Source: Bradyrhizobium sp. NDS-1
GTDB taxonomy: Bacteria; Pseudomonadota; Alphaproteobacteria; Rhizobiales; Xanthobacteraceae
Direction: 5' to 3'
DNA: 64,000 nt
Assembly: GCF_032918005.1 (NCBI RefSeq)
Contig: NZ_CP136628.1
Coordinates: forward strand, 1,659,501-1,723,500
In this document: in pieces, positions 1-8,347 of the stretch
How the letters are laid out: the number at the start of each line of letters is the position of its first letter
Numbering within the stretch: position 1 is the first letter of the stretch
Program-made: the position numbers and the translations under genes
The notes under the pieces: model-generated
Told to the model about the DNA's origin: nothing
Databases searched by the model: none
Seen by the model: only the letters and a program-made list of their open reading frames with translations

Positions 1-1
1 C

Positions 2-895
2 GGCATCACCGGCGGCGCGCGTCAGGTCGAGTGCACCATCAACGGCATCGGCGAACGCGCCGGCAACGCCGCGCTCGAAGAGATCGTGATGGCGATCAAC
101 GTGCGCAACGACAAATTCCCCTATTGGAACAAGATCGACACCACCCAGCTCACTCGCGCCTCGAAGGTGGTCTCGGCGGCAACCTCGTTTCCCGTCCAGT
201 ACAACAAGGCCATCGTCGGCCGGAACGCGTTCGCCCATGAGAGCGGCATCCACCAGGACGGCGTGCTGAAGGACGCTTCGACCTACGAGATCATGCGTCC
301 CGAGATGGTCGGCCTGAAGCAATCCTCGCTGGTGCTGGGCAAGCATTCCGGTCGCCATGCCTTCGTGCACAAGCTGGAGGAGATGGGCTACAAGCTCGGC
401 CCGAACCAGCTGGAAGATGCGTTCACGCGGATGAAGGCTCTGGCCGATCGCAAGAAGGACATCTACGACGAGGACATCGAGGCGCTGGTCGACGAGAAGA
501 TGGCGGCCTCCCACGACCGCATCAAGCTGACCTCGCTGACCGTGATCGCCGGCACCCATGGCCCGCAGCGCGCGACCATGAAGCTCGACGTCGACGGCCA
601 GATCAAGATCGAGGAGGCCGAGGGCAACGGTCCGGTGGACGCGGTGTTCAACTGCATCAAGCGCCTGGTCCCGCACGAGGCCAAGCTCGAGCTGTACCAG
701 GTCCACGCGGTCACCGAAGGCACCGACGCGCAGGCGGAGGTATCGGTTCGCCTCTCGCAGGAGGGGCGTTCGATGACGGCCCGCGCGGCGGATCCGGATA
801 CGCTGGTGGCCTCGGCCAAGGCCTATCTCGGTGCGCTCAACAAGATCGTCATGAAGCGCCAGCGCGACACGGTGAGCACCGCGGCGGCGAGCTGA
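2..895 (+). CDS. leuA: 2-isopropylmalate synthase, C-terminal part (gene starts before the window)
   Basis: Condenses acetyl-CoA with 2-oxoisovalerate, the first committed step of leucine synthesis in the cytoplasm. The frame is open from base 2, so the 5' end lies outside the window. It begins with GGARQVECTINGIGERAGNA, the end of the TIM barrel with the conserved ECTINGIGERAGN block. HESGIHQDG follows, then a C-terminal LeuA allosteric dimer domain (from about base 500) that binds leucine. About 297 residues are present of a usual 500-550. The stop is TGA at 893-895. The family is very well conserved. Whether this is a leuA or a related homocitrate-synthase paralogue cannot be tested on a partial gene, but the regulatory domain and motif wording favour LeuA. 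Confidence 0.93.
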   Translation, partial: GITGGARQVECTINGIGERAGNAALEEIVMAINVRNDKFPYWNKIDTTQLTRASKVVSAATSFPVQYNKAIVGRNAFAHESGIHQDGVLKDASTYEIMRPEMVGLKQSSLVLGKHSGRHAFVHKLEEMGYKLGPNQLEDAFTRMKALADRKKDIYDEDIEALVDEKMAASHDRIKLTSLTVIAGTHGPQRATMKLDVDGQIKIEEAEGNGPVDAVFNCIKRLVPHEAKLELYQVHAVTEGTDAQAEVSVRLSQEGRSMTARAADPDTLVASAKAYLGALNKIVMKRQRDTVSTAAAS

Positions 896-909
896 CGAGC
901 GAAGTTCGC

Positions 910-988
910 CATTCCGGGGCGATGCGAAGCATCGAGCCCGGAATGACGAGATTCCGGGCTCGGTCCTGCGGACCGCCCCCGGAATGAC
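910..988. repeat. Tandem pair of palindromic intergenic repeat units
   Basis: Two adjacent units of about 38 bp occur here. The first starts CATTCCGGGGCGATGCGAAG and ends CCCGGAATGACG. The second starts ATTCCGGGCT and ends CCCGGAATGAC. Each can fold into a hairpin with an ATTCCGGG/CCCGGAAT stem. From memory, this ATTCCGGG...CCCGGAATGACG element is common between genes in Bradyrhizobium and Rhodopseudomonas genomes. It lies between leuA and the TRAP binding protein and could act as a processing or termination structure. Confidence 0.75.
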
Positions 989-1116
989 GGCCAAGGTGAT
1001 GCCTGCCCTGCTAACGGCCAATAGCAGCGGAAGCCGCCGGGCTGTATTGATACTGTCGGCATGAGGATAGGCCGCTCGGCACGCCGGCGGCTCAAATAAA
1101 ACAACAGGGAGAGATT

Positions 1117-2121
1117 ATGCGCACCTTCGCGATCGCTGCGTCCGTCGCGGCATTGGCATTTGGCCTGACCGGCCCCGCACTGGCCCAATCGCCGATCATC
1201 ATCAAGTTCAGCCACGTCGTCGCCACCGACACGCCGAAGGGCAAGGGCGCGGAGAAATTCAAGGAGCTCGCCGAGAAGTACACCGGCGGCAAGGTCAAGG
1301 TCGAGGTCTATCCGAACTCGACGCTCTACAAGGACAAGGAAGAGCTCGAGGCGCTCCAGCTCGGCAGCGTGCAGATGCTGGCGCCGTCCAACTCGAAGTT
1401 CGGGCCGCTCGGCATCCGCGAGTTCGAGGTGTTCGATCTGCCCTACATCCTTCCCGACCTGAAGACGCTGCGGAAGGTGACGGAAGGCCCGCTCGGCACG
1501 AAGCTGCTCAAGCTGCTTGATGCCAAGGGCATCACGGGACTTGCCTATTGGGACAACGGCTTCAAGCAGATGAGCGCCAACAAGAAGCTGGTGACGCCTG
1601 CCGACTATCAGGGCCTGAAATTCCGCATCCAGTCCTCGCGGGTGATCCAGGCCCAGTTCAAGGCGCTGAGCTCCCTGCCGCAGGTCATGGCGTTCTCGGA
1701 AGTCTACCAGGCGCTCCAGACGGGCGTGGTCGACGGCCAGGAGAACACCTGGTCGAACATCTATACCCAGAAGATGCACGAGGTGCAGAAGTACATCACC
1801 GAGACCAATCACGGCTATATCGGCTACGTCGTGATCGTGAACAAGAAGTTCTGGGACGATCTGCCGGCCGACATCCGCGACCCGCTCACCAAGGCGATGA
1901 AGGAAGCGACCGACTTCAGCAACACGCAGTCGCAGAAGGAAAACGACGACGCGCTGGCCGAGATCAAGAAGAGCGGCAAGAGCGAGATCGTCAAGCTCAC
2001 GCCGGAGCAGGACGAGGCGCTGCGCAAGGCAATGGAGCCGGTCTACAAGGACGCCGCGGGCCGTATCGGCCAGCCGCTGATCGACGAATTCCTTAAAGAG
2101 GCCAAGACCACGACGAACTGA
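1117..2121 (+). CDS. dctP: TRAP transporter solute-binding protein, DctP family
   Basis: Periplasmic binding protein for a tripartite ATP-independent (TRAP) importer, usually of C4-dicarboxylates or other organic acids. It has 334 aa, with a signal peptide at residues 1-24 ending PALAQ. After that comes the DctP fold: IIIKFSHV, KVKVEVYPNSTLY, GVVDGQENTWSNI. The last motif belongs to the ligand-binding family signature. A purine-rich CAGGGAGAG precedes the ATG. No DctQ or DctM membrane subunits lie beside it: the next gene downstream is unrelated and follows a terminator. It is therefore an orphan binding protein that must use membrane subunits encoded elsewhere. The substrate cannot be read from the sequence. 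Confidence 0.92.
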   Translation: MRTFAIAASVAALAFGLTGPALAQSPIIIKFSHVVATDTPKGKGAEKFKELAEKYTGGKVKVEVYPNSTLYKDKEELEALQLGSVQMLAPSNSKFGPLGIREFEVFDLPYILPDLKTLRKVTEGPLGTKLLKLLDAKGITGLAYWDNGFKQMSANKKLVTPADYQGLKFRIQSSRVIQAQFKALSSLPQVMAFSEVYQALQTGVVDGQENTWSNIYTQKMHEVQKYITETNHGYIGYVVIVNKKFWDDLPADIRDPLTKAMKEATDFSNTQSQKENDDALAEIKKSGKSEIVKLTPEQDEALRKAMEPVYKDAAGRIGQPLIDEFLKEAKTTTN

Positions 2122-2140
2122 TCCATCCGAACGATCAACG

Positions 2141-2173
2141 AAAGGCTTCCGTGCGGTCTGCACGGAAGCCTTT
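2141..2173 (+). terminator. Rho-independent-like hairpin after dctP
   Basis: A perfect 14-bp stem, AAAGGCTTCCGTGC paired with GCACGGAAGCCTTT, has a 5-nt loop and starts 20 bases after the dctP stop. The T-tract is short (TTT within the stem), so it is a terminator-like hairpin rather than a textbook one. Confidence 0.75.
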
Positions 2174-2316
2174 CTGATGCGAATGATTTCCGATCGCGGT
2201 TGGAGGTAAAATCGGCCGTTACATCCCGGTAAAGAAGCGCTCCCTGTCCAAGTTGTAATTTGCGTGTCAGCCGCACCGAGCCCATCTTGATGGACATCCT
2301 TCCAGAGGAGGTTCGG

Positions 2317-2913
2317 ATGAGGAAGTTCACCATCGCCGCCATCGCCGTGCTCAGCATTGCCGGCTCGGGCGCGGTCTATGCCCAATATCATCGCCCGTGG
2401 ATGGAGCACGTCCGCCACATCCGCATGAACCCGGAAGACCGGGCCGCCTTCGTCGACGCGCGGATCGCCGCCGTCCATGCCGGGCTGAAGCTCACCGCCG
2501 ATCAGGAGAAGCTGTGGCCGCCGGTCGAGGCCGCCGTGCGGGAGTTCGCCAAGCTGCGCATCGACCGCGCCAATGCGCGGATGAATGCCGGGCCGGGCGA
2601 CGCCGACAAGCCCGAGGATCCGATCGCCCGCCTGCGCCAGCGCGCCGAGGACATGGGCGCCAGCTCCGCGGCCCTGAAGAAGATCGCCGATGCCGCCGAC
2701 CCGCTGTACAAGACCCTGGACGAGGGCCAGAAACGGCGCCTCGCCGTGCTGACCCGCCACCGCGGCCCGTTCGGCGGCGGCGAGGACGGCCCGCGGCACC
2801 GCCACCACTTCATGGAACGCGGCATGGACCGCATGATGGAGCGGGGCATGGGCCACCATGACCGTTTCGACCGCGACGGGGGTTCGGACCGGGACCGCGA
2901 GGGCCGACTCTAA
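2317..2913 (+). CDS. Spy/CpxP-like periplasmic protein with LTxxQ motif
   Basis: Predicted periplasmic stress or metal-responsive helical protein of the Spy/CpxP (LTXXQ) group. It has 198 aa from an ATG preceded by CCAGAGGAGG, which decides the start over an upstream frame extension. The signal peptide is residues 1-22 ending VYAQ. The LTADQEKLW motif sits at residues 59-67, where the family motif is expected. A long charged helix follows. The last 50 or so residues are rich in His, Met, Arg and Asp, with two MxRGM repeats and several HH and RH pairs, which looks like a metal-binding tail. It stands alone between two terminators. Chaperone or metal-sensor function is inferred from family only. 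Confidence 0.75.
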   Translation: MRKFTIAAIAVLSIAGSGAVYAQYHRPWMEHVRHIRMNPEDRAAFVDARIAAVHAGLKLTADQEKLWPPVEAAVREFAKLRIDRANARMNAGPGDADKPEDPIARLRQRAEDMGASSAALKKIADAADPLYKTLDEGQKRRLAVLTRHRGPFGGGEDGPRHRHHFMERGMDRMMERGMGHHDRFDRDGGSDRDREGRL

Positions 2914-2947
2914 GCCATCGGGGATTCTGCGACGATTAACCTTGGCG

Positions 2948-2972
2948 AAGCCGCTGGAATCCAGCGGCTTTT
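2948..2972 (+). terminator. Intrinsic terminator after the Spy-like gene
   Basis: Stem AAGCCGCTGG / CCAGCGGCTT with a 3-nt loop, followed by TTCGCTTTTG. It lies 35 bases after the stop of the LTxxQ gene and about 120 bases before the tRNA. Confidence 0.75.
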
Positions 2973-3094
2973 CGCTTTTGTGGGGATGTTGGCGAACCCT
3001 CGTTGAACCCCTTGGAAAACTTGCGTCCGGTCGCTTGCCAGACCCGGATCGCTTTGCTAAACGACCGGCCTCGCAAGGCAATTGACCGCCTTTC

Positions 3095-3170
<76 letters not shown>

Positions 3171-3184
3171 CCCTTAAGCGATTG

Positions 3185-3202
3185 GCCCGCAAGGGCTTTT
3201 TT
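3185..3202 (+). terminator. Terminator of the tRNA-Lys gene
   Basis: Short GCCC-GCAA-GGGC hairpin with a stable GCAA tetraloop, followed by six T residues, 14 bases after the tRNA CCA end. Confidence 0.75.
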
Positions 3203-3344
3203 AAATTCCGCGACAGAACAAACTGGGTCTCGTGCGACGCTTTTGATGGTCGTACGTCGCACGCCGTGCGACGAGCCGGATCATTAGGGCCGAAGCTCAT
3301 CCACCGCTGAAACGCGCAGCAAAATGAGACCTACTGGTCTGCGT

Positions 3345-3745
3345 TCAGCTCCTCATGCCTTCCTTCCGCACCTGCAATTCAAGCCTGTCGATACCGGAAT
3401 CGGCACGAGCCGCATCGCGGGCGCGGTAGTGCTTCACGATAGTCTGCGCGCTTCGGTATGAATGCCCGGCGCCGTTGACGAACATCAGGGCCGGGCAAGG
3501 CTTAGACGCCATGCTGTCTCATGGCCATTGCTGTCGCGAGCGGTCTGCGCATCCAGCCATTCCGCTAATGCGCGCTTGCGCTGATCGACCGCTCGAGCGC
3601 GCTGCGCCTTATTCTCCTCATCGAGAGGAAAGGGGCGAACAGCTTGTCGACGTTGGCGGTCGACACCCAATGGCGATAGGTAGTCTCGTCGTAAGGCTCA
3701 CCATTGTCCTCGTTGACCACGAGTTCGGTGGGACCTTATCCAGTT
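3345..3745 (-). pseudogene. Remnant of a tyrosine recombinase/phage-type integrase
   Basis: Two reading-frame pieces on the minus strand together resemble the C-terminal half of a tyrosine recombinase. The upstream piece contains ELVVNEDNGEPYDETTYRHW, like the segment just before the catalytic core, then loses homology and stops at 3485-3487. The downstream piece contains GHSYRSAQTIVKHY followed by RARDA, which matches the box holding the late catalytic His (GHS) and the nucleophilic Tyr (HY) of Rhizobiales integrases. It ends at 3345. No start, N-terminal domain or Arg box is present, so the gene is broken. Its position right after a tRNA, facing it, is the usual arrangement for an island integrase. 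Confidence 0.55.
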
Positions 3746-4267
3746 GAAGCCGAAGCTTGAGTTCCTTTATTCGTGCATGCGAGGCGTTTAGCCGTGCGCT
3801 GAGAAACGACCTCAGTCGCGAAAACATCCTGCGGCAGGCGCTGTCGATCAAAGACTTGGAATTGCCGATGCTACTGCCATGTGTGCTCGACTAACATTCA
3901 GGGCTTCAGGCTGTCCGGCTTCGTGCTCGGTGCCGAGTGGCGCCTGCGAACGCGCGCGACTTCGGCCGGGTCGGAAGCAGGCAGAGCTGACCGAGAAACG
4001 TTTTCCCGAAGCTCAATCGCTGTCTGACAGGTTACGACTCGCGCACTTGTGCCAATAAGATGGTCTCTTCAATCGTAACGCAATCCGTGCGGGTCGGAGG
4101 GGGACGCTCAGGATATTAGCCAATGTCAGTGTCGACCTGTATTTTGATCTGCTGGCAGCTCTTAGAAGTCGCCGTCAGATCGCGTACAACGTGGCGTTCG
4201 AGGACAACCAGAGCAGCAGGGAACCTCACCGCGCTCTTGCTTCCAGGACAACGCCGGATCGGCAGCT
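3746..4267. other. Gene-poor stretch, probable continuation of the decayed insertion
   Basis: About 520 bases with no convincing coding frame on either strand. Base use is less GC-rich than the neighbouring genes and short frames do not show family motifs. It probably belongs to the same decayed insert as the integrase remnant. Confidence 0.4.
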
Positions 4268-5584
4268 TCAGTCGTGGCTACGGCCGGCATTGGAAAGCAG
4301 CAGGCGGACGCGAAGACCCCTCGGTTCGTTGTCGAGCAGCAGCAGCGTTCCTCCATGCGCGGTCACGATTGCCTGCGTGATCGCGAGGCCGAGGCCAAAT
4401 CCCGCCGTTTCGTCCATGGTGCGGGCTTCTTCTCCTCGCACGAAGGGTTCCAGCATCGCCGCCTTCTTCTCATTGGGTATTCCAGGGCCGTCGTCGACGA
4501 CGTCGATGATAATCTGATCTCCGGCGATCAAGAGCTCGACGCGGACTTCGGTTCCGAAGCGCGTGGCGTTTTCGACCAGGTTTGTGACCGCGCGAATGAT
4601 CTCGTCCGGCCGGACGATGAATGCGGCTCTGTCCGGACCGAGATAATGCACCGCGTGGCCGCTATCGGAAAACTGGTCGCAAACCATCTGGAGCAGCGCG
4701 GCAACGTCGACCAGTGTCGGTCTGGCAGCGCTTTCACTGCGCAACAAGGAGAGCACCGACTCCAGCATCGACTGCATCTGATCGAGATCGCGTACGGTCT
4801 GCATGCGCTGGGCCGCGTCCTCGATATATTCCGAGCGCAGCCGCAATCGCGTGATCGGGGTGCGCAGGTCATGGCTGATGGCGGCGAGCATGCGGTTTCG
4901 CTCGTTCATCAGCGCCGTGATGCGCTCGCGCATCCGGTTCAACGCCCTGGCTGCGGACTTGATCTCCTCCGGCCCGTTTTCCGGCAACGGCGGCGAGGAC
5001 CGGTTCAGGCTGAAATTCTCCGCGGCGCGCGCGAAGGCCAACAGAGGCGAGGACAGGGCGCGGCCGGCCCATATGCCGAGCAGCGTGACGCTCGCCACCA
5101 GGAACAGCAGCGTGGAGGTCCAGAGGCCGCTGACGAAGGCCGGCATCTTGGACGATCCGATCGTTGCCTCGAGCACGTCGTCGCCCGCCAGGTAGAACCA
5201 CACCCGGTCCTGCTGCGCGCCGGTGCCGGGAATGAACTCGGCCCGACCGCCAAGCGCTGACGGGATGGACATGGGCGTCCGCGCCGGCAGCGGCGTCGCG
5301 GACGTGGAAACACTTTCCCGCAGTTGCAGCTTGAGGGCTGGAAAGGTCCGGCTGATGCTATCGAGGACGACCGCGCGCTCGGCCTTGGGCGTATTGCCGA
5401 TGATCTGGGCGATCAGCTCGAACTGCTCGACCGGCGCATCGGTCAAGAGCTTCGGACGGCTGAGCAGGAAATACCCGGCAATCAAGACGTGGATCAGGAC
5501 CAGCGAGACCAGTACCAGGGCCGCGATCTGGCCGCTGATCCGCCTGAAGCTGAACAGCGCCAGGATGCCGGCGGTGCGGCTCAT
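4268..5584 (-). CDS. Sensor histidine kinase, EnvZ type
   Basis: Membrane sensor that autophosphorylates and passes the phosphate to the response regulator encoded just upstream. It has 438 aa: TM1 at about residues 16-40, a periplasmic domain of about 110 residues, TM2 at about 155-178, HAMP, then the H-box AISHDLRTPITRLRLR, N-box NLVENATRFG and G-boxes DDGPGIP and GFGLGLAI. Its ATG overlaps the regulator stop in ATGA, so the two are translationally coupled. The pair follows the MacAB efflux operon on the same strand. It is clearly paralogous to the kinase at 30479-31846. The signal is unknown. Confidence 0.9.
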   Translation of the reverse strand: MSRTAGILALFSFRRISGQIAALVLVSLVLIHVLIAGYFLLSRPKLLTDAPVEQFELIAQIIGNTPKAERAVVLDSISRTFPALKLQLRESVSTSATPLPARTPMSIPSALGGRAEFIPGTGAQQDRVWFYLAGDDVLEATIGSSKMPAFVSGLWTSTLLFLVASVTLLGIWAGRALSSPLLAFARAAENFSLNRSSPPLPENGPEEIKSAARALNRMRERITALMNERNRMLAAISHDLRTPITRLRLRSEYIEDAAQRMQTVRDLDQMQSMLESVLSLLRSESAARPTLVDVAALLQMVCDQFSDSGHAVHYLGPDRAAFIVRPDEIIRAVTNLVENATRFGTEVRVELLIAGDQIIIDVVDDGPGIPNEKKAAMLEPFVRGEEARTMDETAGFGLGLAITQAIVTAHGGTLLLLDNEPRGLRVRLLLSNAGRSHD

Positions 5585-6294
5585 GCTTCCTCCACCACCG
5601 GGGTGAAGACGTAGCCGCCGGTGCGGACGGTCTTGATGATGGATGTCTCTTCCGTGCGGTCGAGCTTGCGGCGCAGCCGGCTGACCAGCACGTCGATGCT
5701 GCGGCCAAAGCTGCCGCCGGGACGGCCGCGCGTTATGCTCAGGAGATTGTCACGGGTCAGGATGCGGCCGGCCCGTTCGCAGAAAGCCTGCAGCAGATCG
5801 AACTCGGCGCTGGTCAGCGGCACCTGAGCGCCCTCGGGGTCGCGTAGCTCCCGCAGGCGAAGATCGATCGTCCACCCCTGGAATTTGAGCCGCGTCGCCG
5901 TGGAACTGGTCGTACGCTCGCTCGATTGCCGGCGCAGAACGGCGTTGATCCTGGCAACCAGCTCGCGCGGGTTGAACGGTTTCGGCAGATAATCGTCGGC
6001 ACCCATCTCGAGGCCGAGGATCCGGTCGAGGTCCTCGCCCTTCGCCGTGAGGATGATGATCGGCGTCATGGATTCCATGCGCACGCGGCGACACAGGCTG
6101 AGGCCGTCTTCTCCCGGCAGCATCAGGTCGAGCACGATCAGATCGACCTTGTTCTGCGAGAGGTAGCGGTCCATCTCCTTGCCGTTGGTGACCGCGCCCG
6201 CCGAAAACGAATGCTCGCGCAGATAGCGCGAGATGAGGTCGCGGGTCTGCCGGTCGTCTTCGACGATCAGGATGTTCTGCGTGCCGTTGGTCAT
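5581..6294 (-). CDS. OmpR-family response regulator
   Basis: DNA-binding response regulator paired with the kinase at 4268-5584. It has 237 aa from the ATG at 6294. Earlier in-frame starts exist, but homology begins at NILIVEDD. The receiver domain shows the acidic pair ED, phospho-acceptor Asp in LIVLDLMLPGEDG, and Lys in DDYLPKPFNPREL. A winged-helix Trans_reg_C domain follows (LTSAEFDLLQAF, then the recognition helix and SIIKTVRTGGYVF). The first gene of the pair begins 90 bases after macB, so all five genes from the outer-membrane factor may be one unit, and the efflux pump is a plausible target. No strong RBS is visible. Confidence 0.9.
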   Translation of the reverse strand: MTNGTQNILIVEDDRQTRDLISRYLREHSFSAGAVTNGKEMDRYLSQNKVDLIVLDLMLPGEDGLSLCRRVRMESMTPIIILTAKGEDLDRILGLEMGADDYLPKPFNPRELVARINAVLRRQSSERTTSSTATRLKFQGWTIDLRLRELRDPEGAQVPLTSAEFDLLQAFCERAGRILTRDNLLSITRGRPGGSFGRSIDVLVSRLRRKLDRTEETSIIKTVRTGGYVFTPVVEEA

Positions 6295-6384
6295 GACTGA
6301 TATCGCATCGGGTGTCCCGATCGTTGGTCGATTTGCGGACGATTGTCTCGTCCGAAGAACTACGGTCATGTTGCAATCCTAGAA

Positions 6385-8346
6385 TTAGTCACGGCTCAAA
6401 GCCACTACGGGGTCGAGGAAAGCGGCGCGGCGGGCGGGGAAGAAGCCGAAGGCAACCCCGATACCGGTCGAGGTCAGGAACGCCGCCGCGATCGAGAACA
6501 TCGAATAGGTGACCTGAAACCCCGGGATCGCGAAATTGATCGCCGTGCCGAGCAGGAGCGCGATCAGAATGCCGGCGATGCCGCCGATCGACGAGATCAG
6601 CGTCGCCTCCACCAGGAACTGCTGGAGAATGTCGCTGCGCCTTGCGCCCACCGCCATGCGCACGCCGATCTCGCCGATCCGCTCCGAGACCGACACCAGC
6701 ATGATGTTCATCACGCCGATGCCGCCGACGACCAGCGAGATCACCGCGATCGCGGCCACGAGGAAGGCCAGCGTCTGCGTCGTGCTGGTGATGGTGCGGC
6801 GGATGTCGTCGGTGTTGAGGATGACGAAGTCCCTGGTGTTGTGCCGCTGCGTCAGCAGCGTGGTGACCGCATCCTGTGCCAGCGCGGTCGAGATCTCGTC
6901 GCTGATCCGGAGCAGGATGCTGCGAAGCGAGCGGTCGCCCGTGAACTGCGCCTGCACGGTGGTGTAGGGAAGATAGACCGAGAGGTTCTGGTTCGAGCCG
7001 AACCCGCCCTGCTGCTGGGCAATGACGCCGACGATGCGACAGGGCACCTTGCCGAGCCAGATGACGCGACCGATCCCTGCGGTCTGGTCGTCGGCGAAGA
7101 AGGTCTTGCGGGTGTTGTCGTCGATGACGACCTGCCGCTCGATGTTGCGAACCGCATCGGCGTCGAACAGGCGTCCTTTCGCGAGCTTGGCGCCCTTGAC
7201 CAGGAAGTAGCTCTCGCCGACGCCGTTGACCAGCACGTTCGATTCGTTGCCGCGGTAGCGGATCGTCGTGCTGGTTGAGACCGTCGGCGTGACCCCGGCA
7301 ATGAAACTCTGCTGACCGAGCGCGCGGGCATCGCCGAGGACGAGCGTCTTGATCTTGCCGGCGCGCGCGTCGCCGAAATCCTTTCCCGGAAACACCTCGA
7401 TCGTGTTGGTACCGAGGCTCGAAATGTCGGACAGCACCTTGCGCTGGGAGGCGTTGCCGAGCGCGACCACGGACGACACCGCGGCGATGCCGATGATGAT
7501 TCCGAGCATGGTCAGGAACGCGCGCAGCCGGTGTGCGGCCATCGCCACCAGCGCCATCCGCGAGGCTTCCCGCAGGCGCCGCAATGCACCCGGCCAGCCG
7601 TGACCGCTCTCCCACGAACTCCGGGAGGCCGGTGGCGACAGTTCGGAAATATCTGCGGTTTCGGTTCGGCGGTCGGCTGCGATCCTGCCGTCCCGCAGTT
7701 CGATGATGCGCTCCGCCCTTGCCGCGACGTCGGCATCATGGGTGACGATGATGATCGTCCGCCCCTCGCGGTGCAGCTCCTTCAGAATCTTGAGAACCTC
7801 CTCGCCGCTGCGGCGGTCGAGCGCGCCGGTCGGCTCGTCTGCCAGGATGACCTCCGCGCCGTTGATCAGCGCGCGTGCGATCGAGACGCGCTGCTGCTGG
7901 CCGCCCGACAGCTGGTTCGGGCGATGGCCGCGGCGGTCGTTCACGCCCAACCTCGCCAGCAGCTTTTCGGCGCGCGCGCGGCGCTCCCTGGCCTTCATCC
8001 CGGCATAGATGGCGGGGATCTCGACGTTTTCGGCGGCCGAGAGGTCGCCGAGCAGATGATAGCGCTGGAAGATGAAGCCGAAATGCTCGCGGCGCAGCGC
8101 TGCCAGCGCGTCCGCGTCGAGCTCCGAGACGGTCTTGCCGGCGACGCGATAGGTGCCGGAAGTCGGGCGGTCGAGGCAGCCGAGGATGTTGAGCAGCGTC
8201 GATTTGCCGGAGCCCGACGAGCCGATGATCGCCACCATCTCGCCGGGCTGGATGTCCAGCGAGAGATCGTCGAGCGCGACCACGCTGCTGTCGCCGGCCC
8301 TGAACTCCCGCCGGACGTTCTCGAGCGCAATGATGGGGTCGGCCAT
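6385..8346 (-). CDS. macB: MacB-type ABC exporter (ATPase fused to FtsX-like permease)
   Basis: Inner-membrane ATPase/permease of a tripartite macrolide, peptide or siderophore-type efflux pump. It has 653 aa, the usual MacB length. The N-terminal ABC domain (residues 1-230) has Walker A GSSGSGKST, signature LSGGQQQRVSIARAL and Walker B VILADEPTGALD. TM1 lies at about 280-300, then a large MacB periplasmic core, then three TM helices in the last 120 residues. The start is the ATG at 8344-8346, immediately after the macA stop. The order outer-membrane factor, macA, macB is typical, and substrate identity cannot be inferred. Confidence 0.93.
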   Translation of the reverse strand: MADPIIALENVRREFRAGDSSVVALDDLSLDIQPGEMVAIIGSSGSGKSTLLNILGCLDRPTSGTYRVAGKTVSELDADALAALRREHFGFIFQRYHLLGDLSAAENVEIPAIYAGMKARERRARAEKLLARLGVNDRRGHRPNQLSGGQQQRVSIARALINGAEVILADEPTGALDRRSGEEVLKILKELHREGRTIIIVTHDADVAARAERIIELRDGRIAADRRTETADISELSPPASRSSWESGHGWPGALRRLREASRMALVAMAAHRLRAFLTMLGIIIGIAAVSSVVALGNASQRKVLSDISSLGTNTIEVFPGKDFGDARAGKIKTLVLGDARALGQQSFIAGVTPTVSTSTTIRYRGNESNVLVNGVGESYFLVKGAKLAKGRLFDADAVRNIERQVVIDDNTRKTFFADDQTAGIGRVIWLGKVPCRIVGVIAQQQGGFGSNQNLSVYLPYTTVQAQFTGDRSLRSILLRISDEISTALAQDAVTTLLTQRHNTRDFVILNTDDIRRTITSTTQTLAFLVAAIAVISLVVGGIGVMNIMLVSVSERIGEIGVRMAVGARRSDILQQFLVEATLISSIGGIAGILIALLLGTAINFAIPGFQVTYSMFSIAAAFLTSTGIGVAFGFFPARRAAFLDPVVALSRD

Positions 8347-8347
8347 C

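Noticed and set aside
5581..6369. Longer start for the first response regulator (6369)
   Set aside because: The 25 extra N-terminal residues have no homology to receiver domains. The ATG at 6294 lies directly before NILIVEDD.
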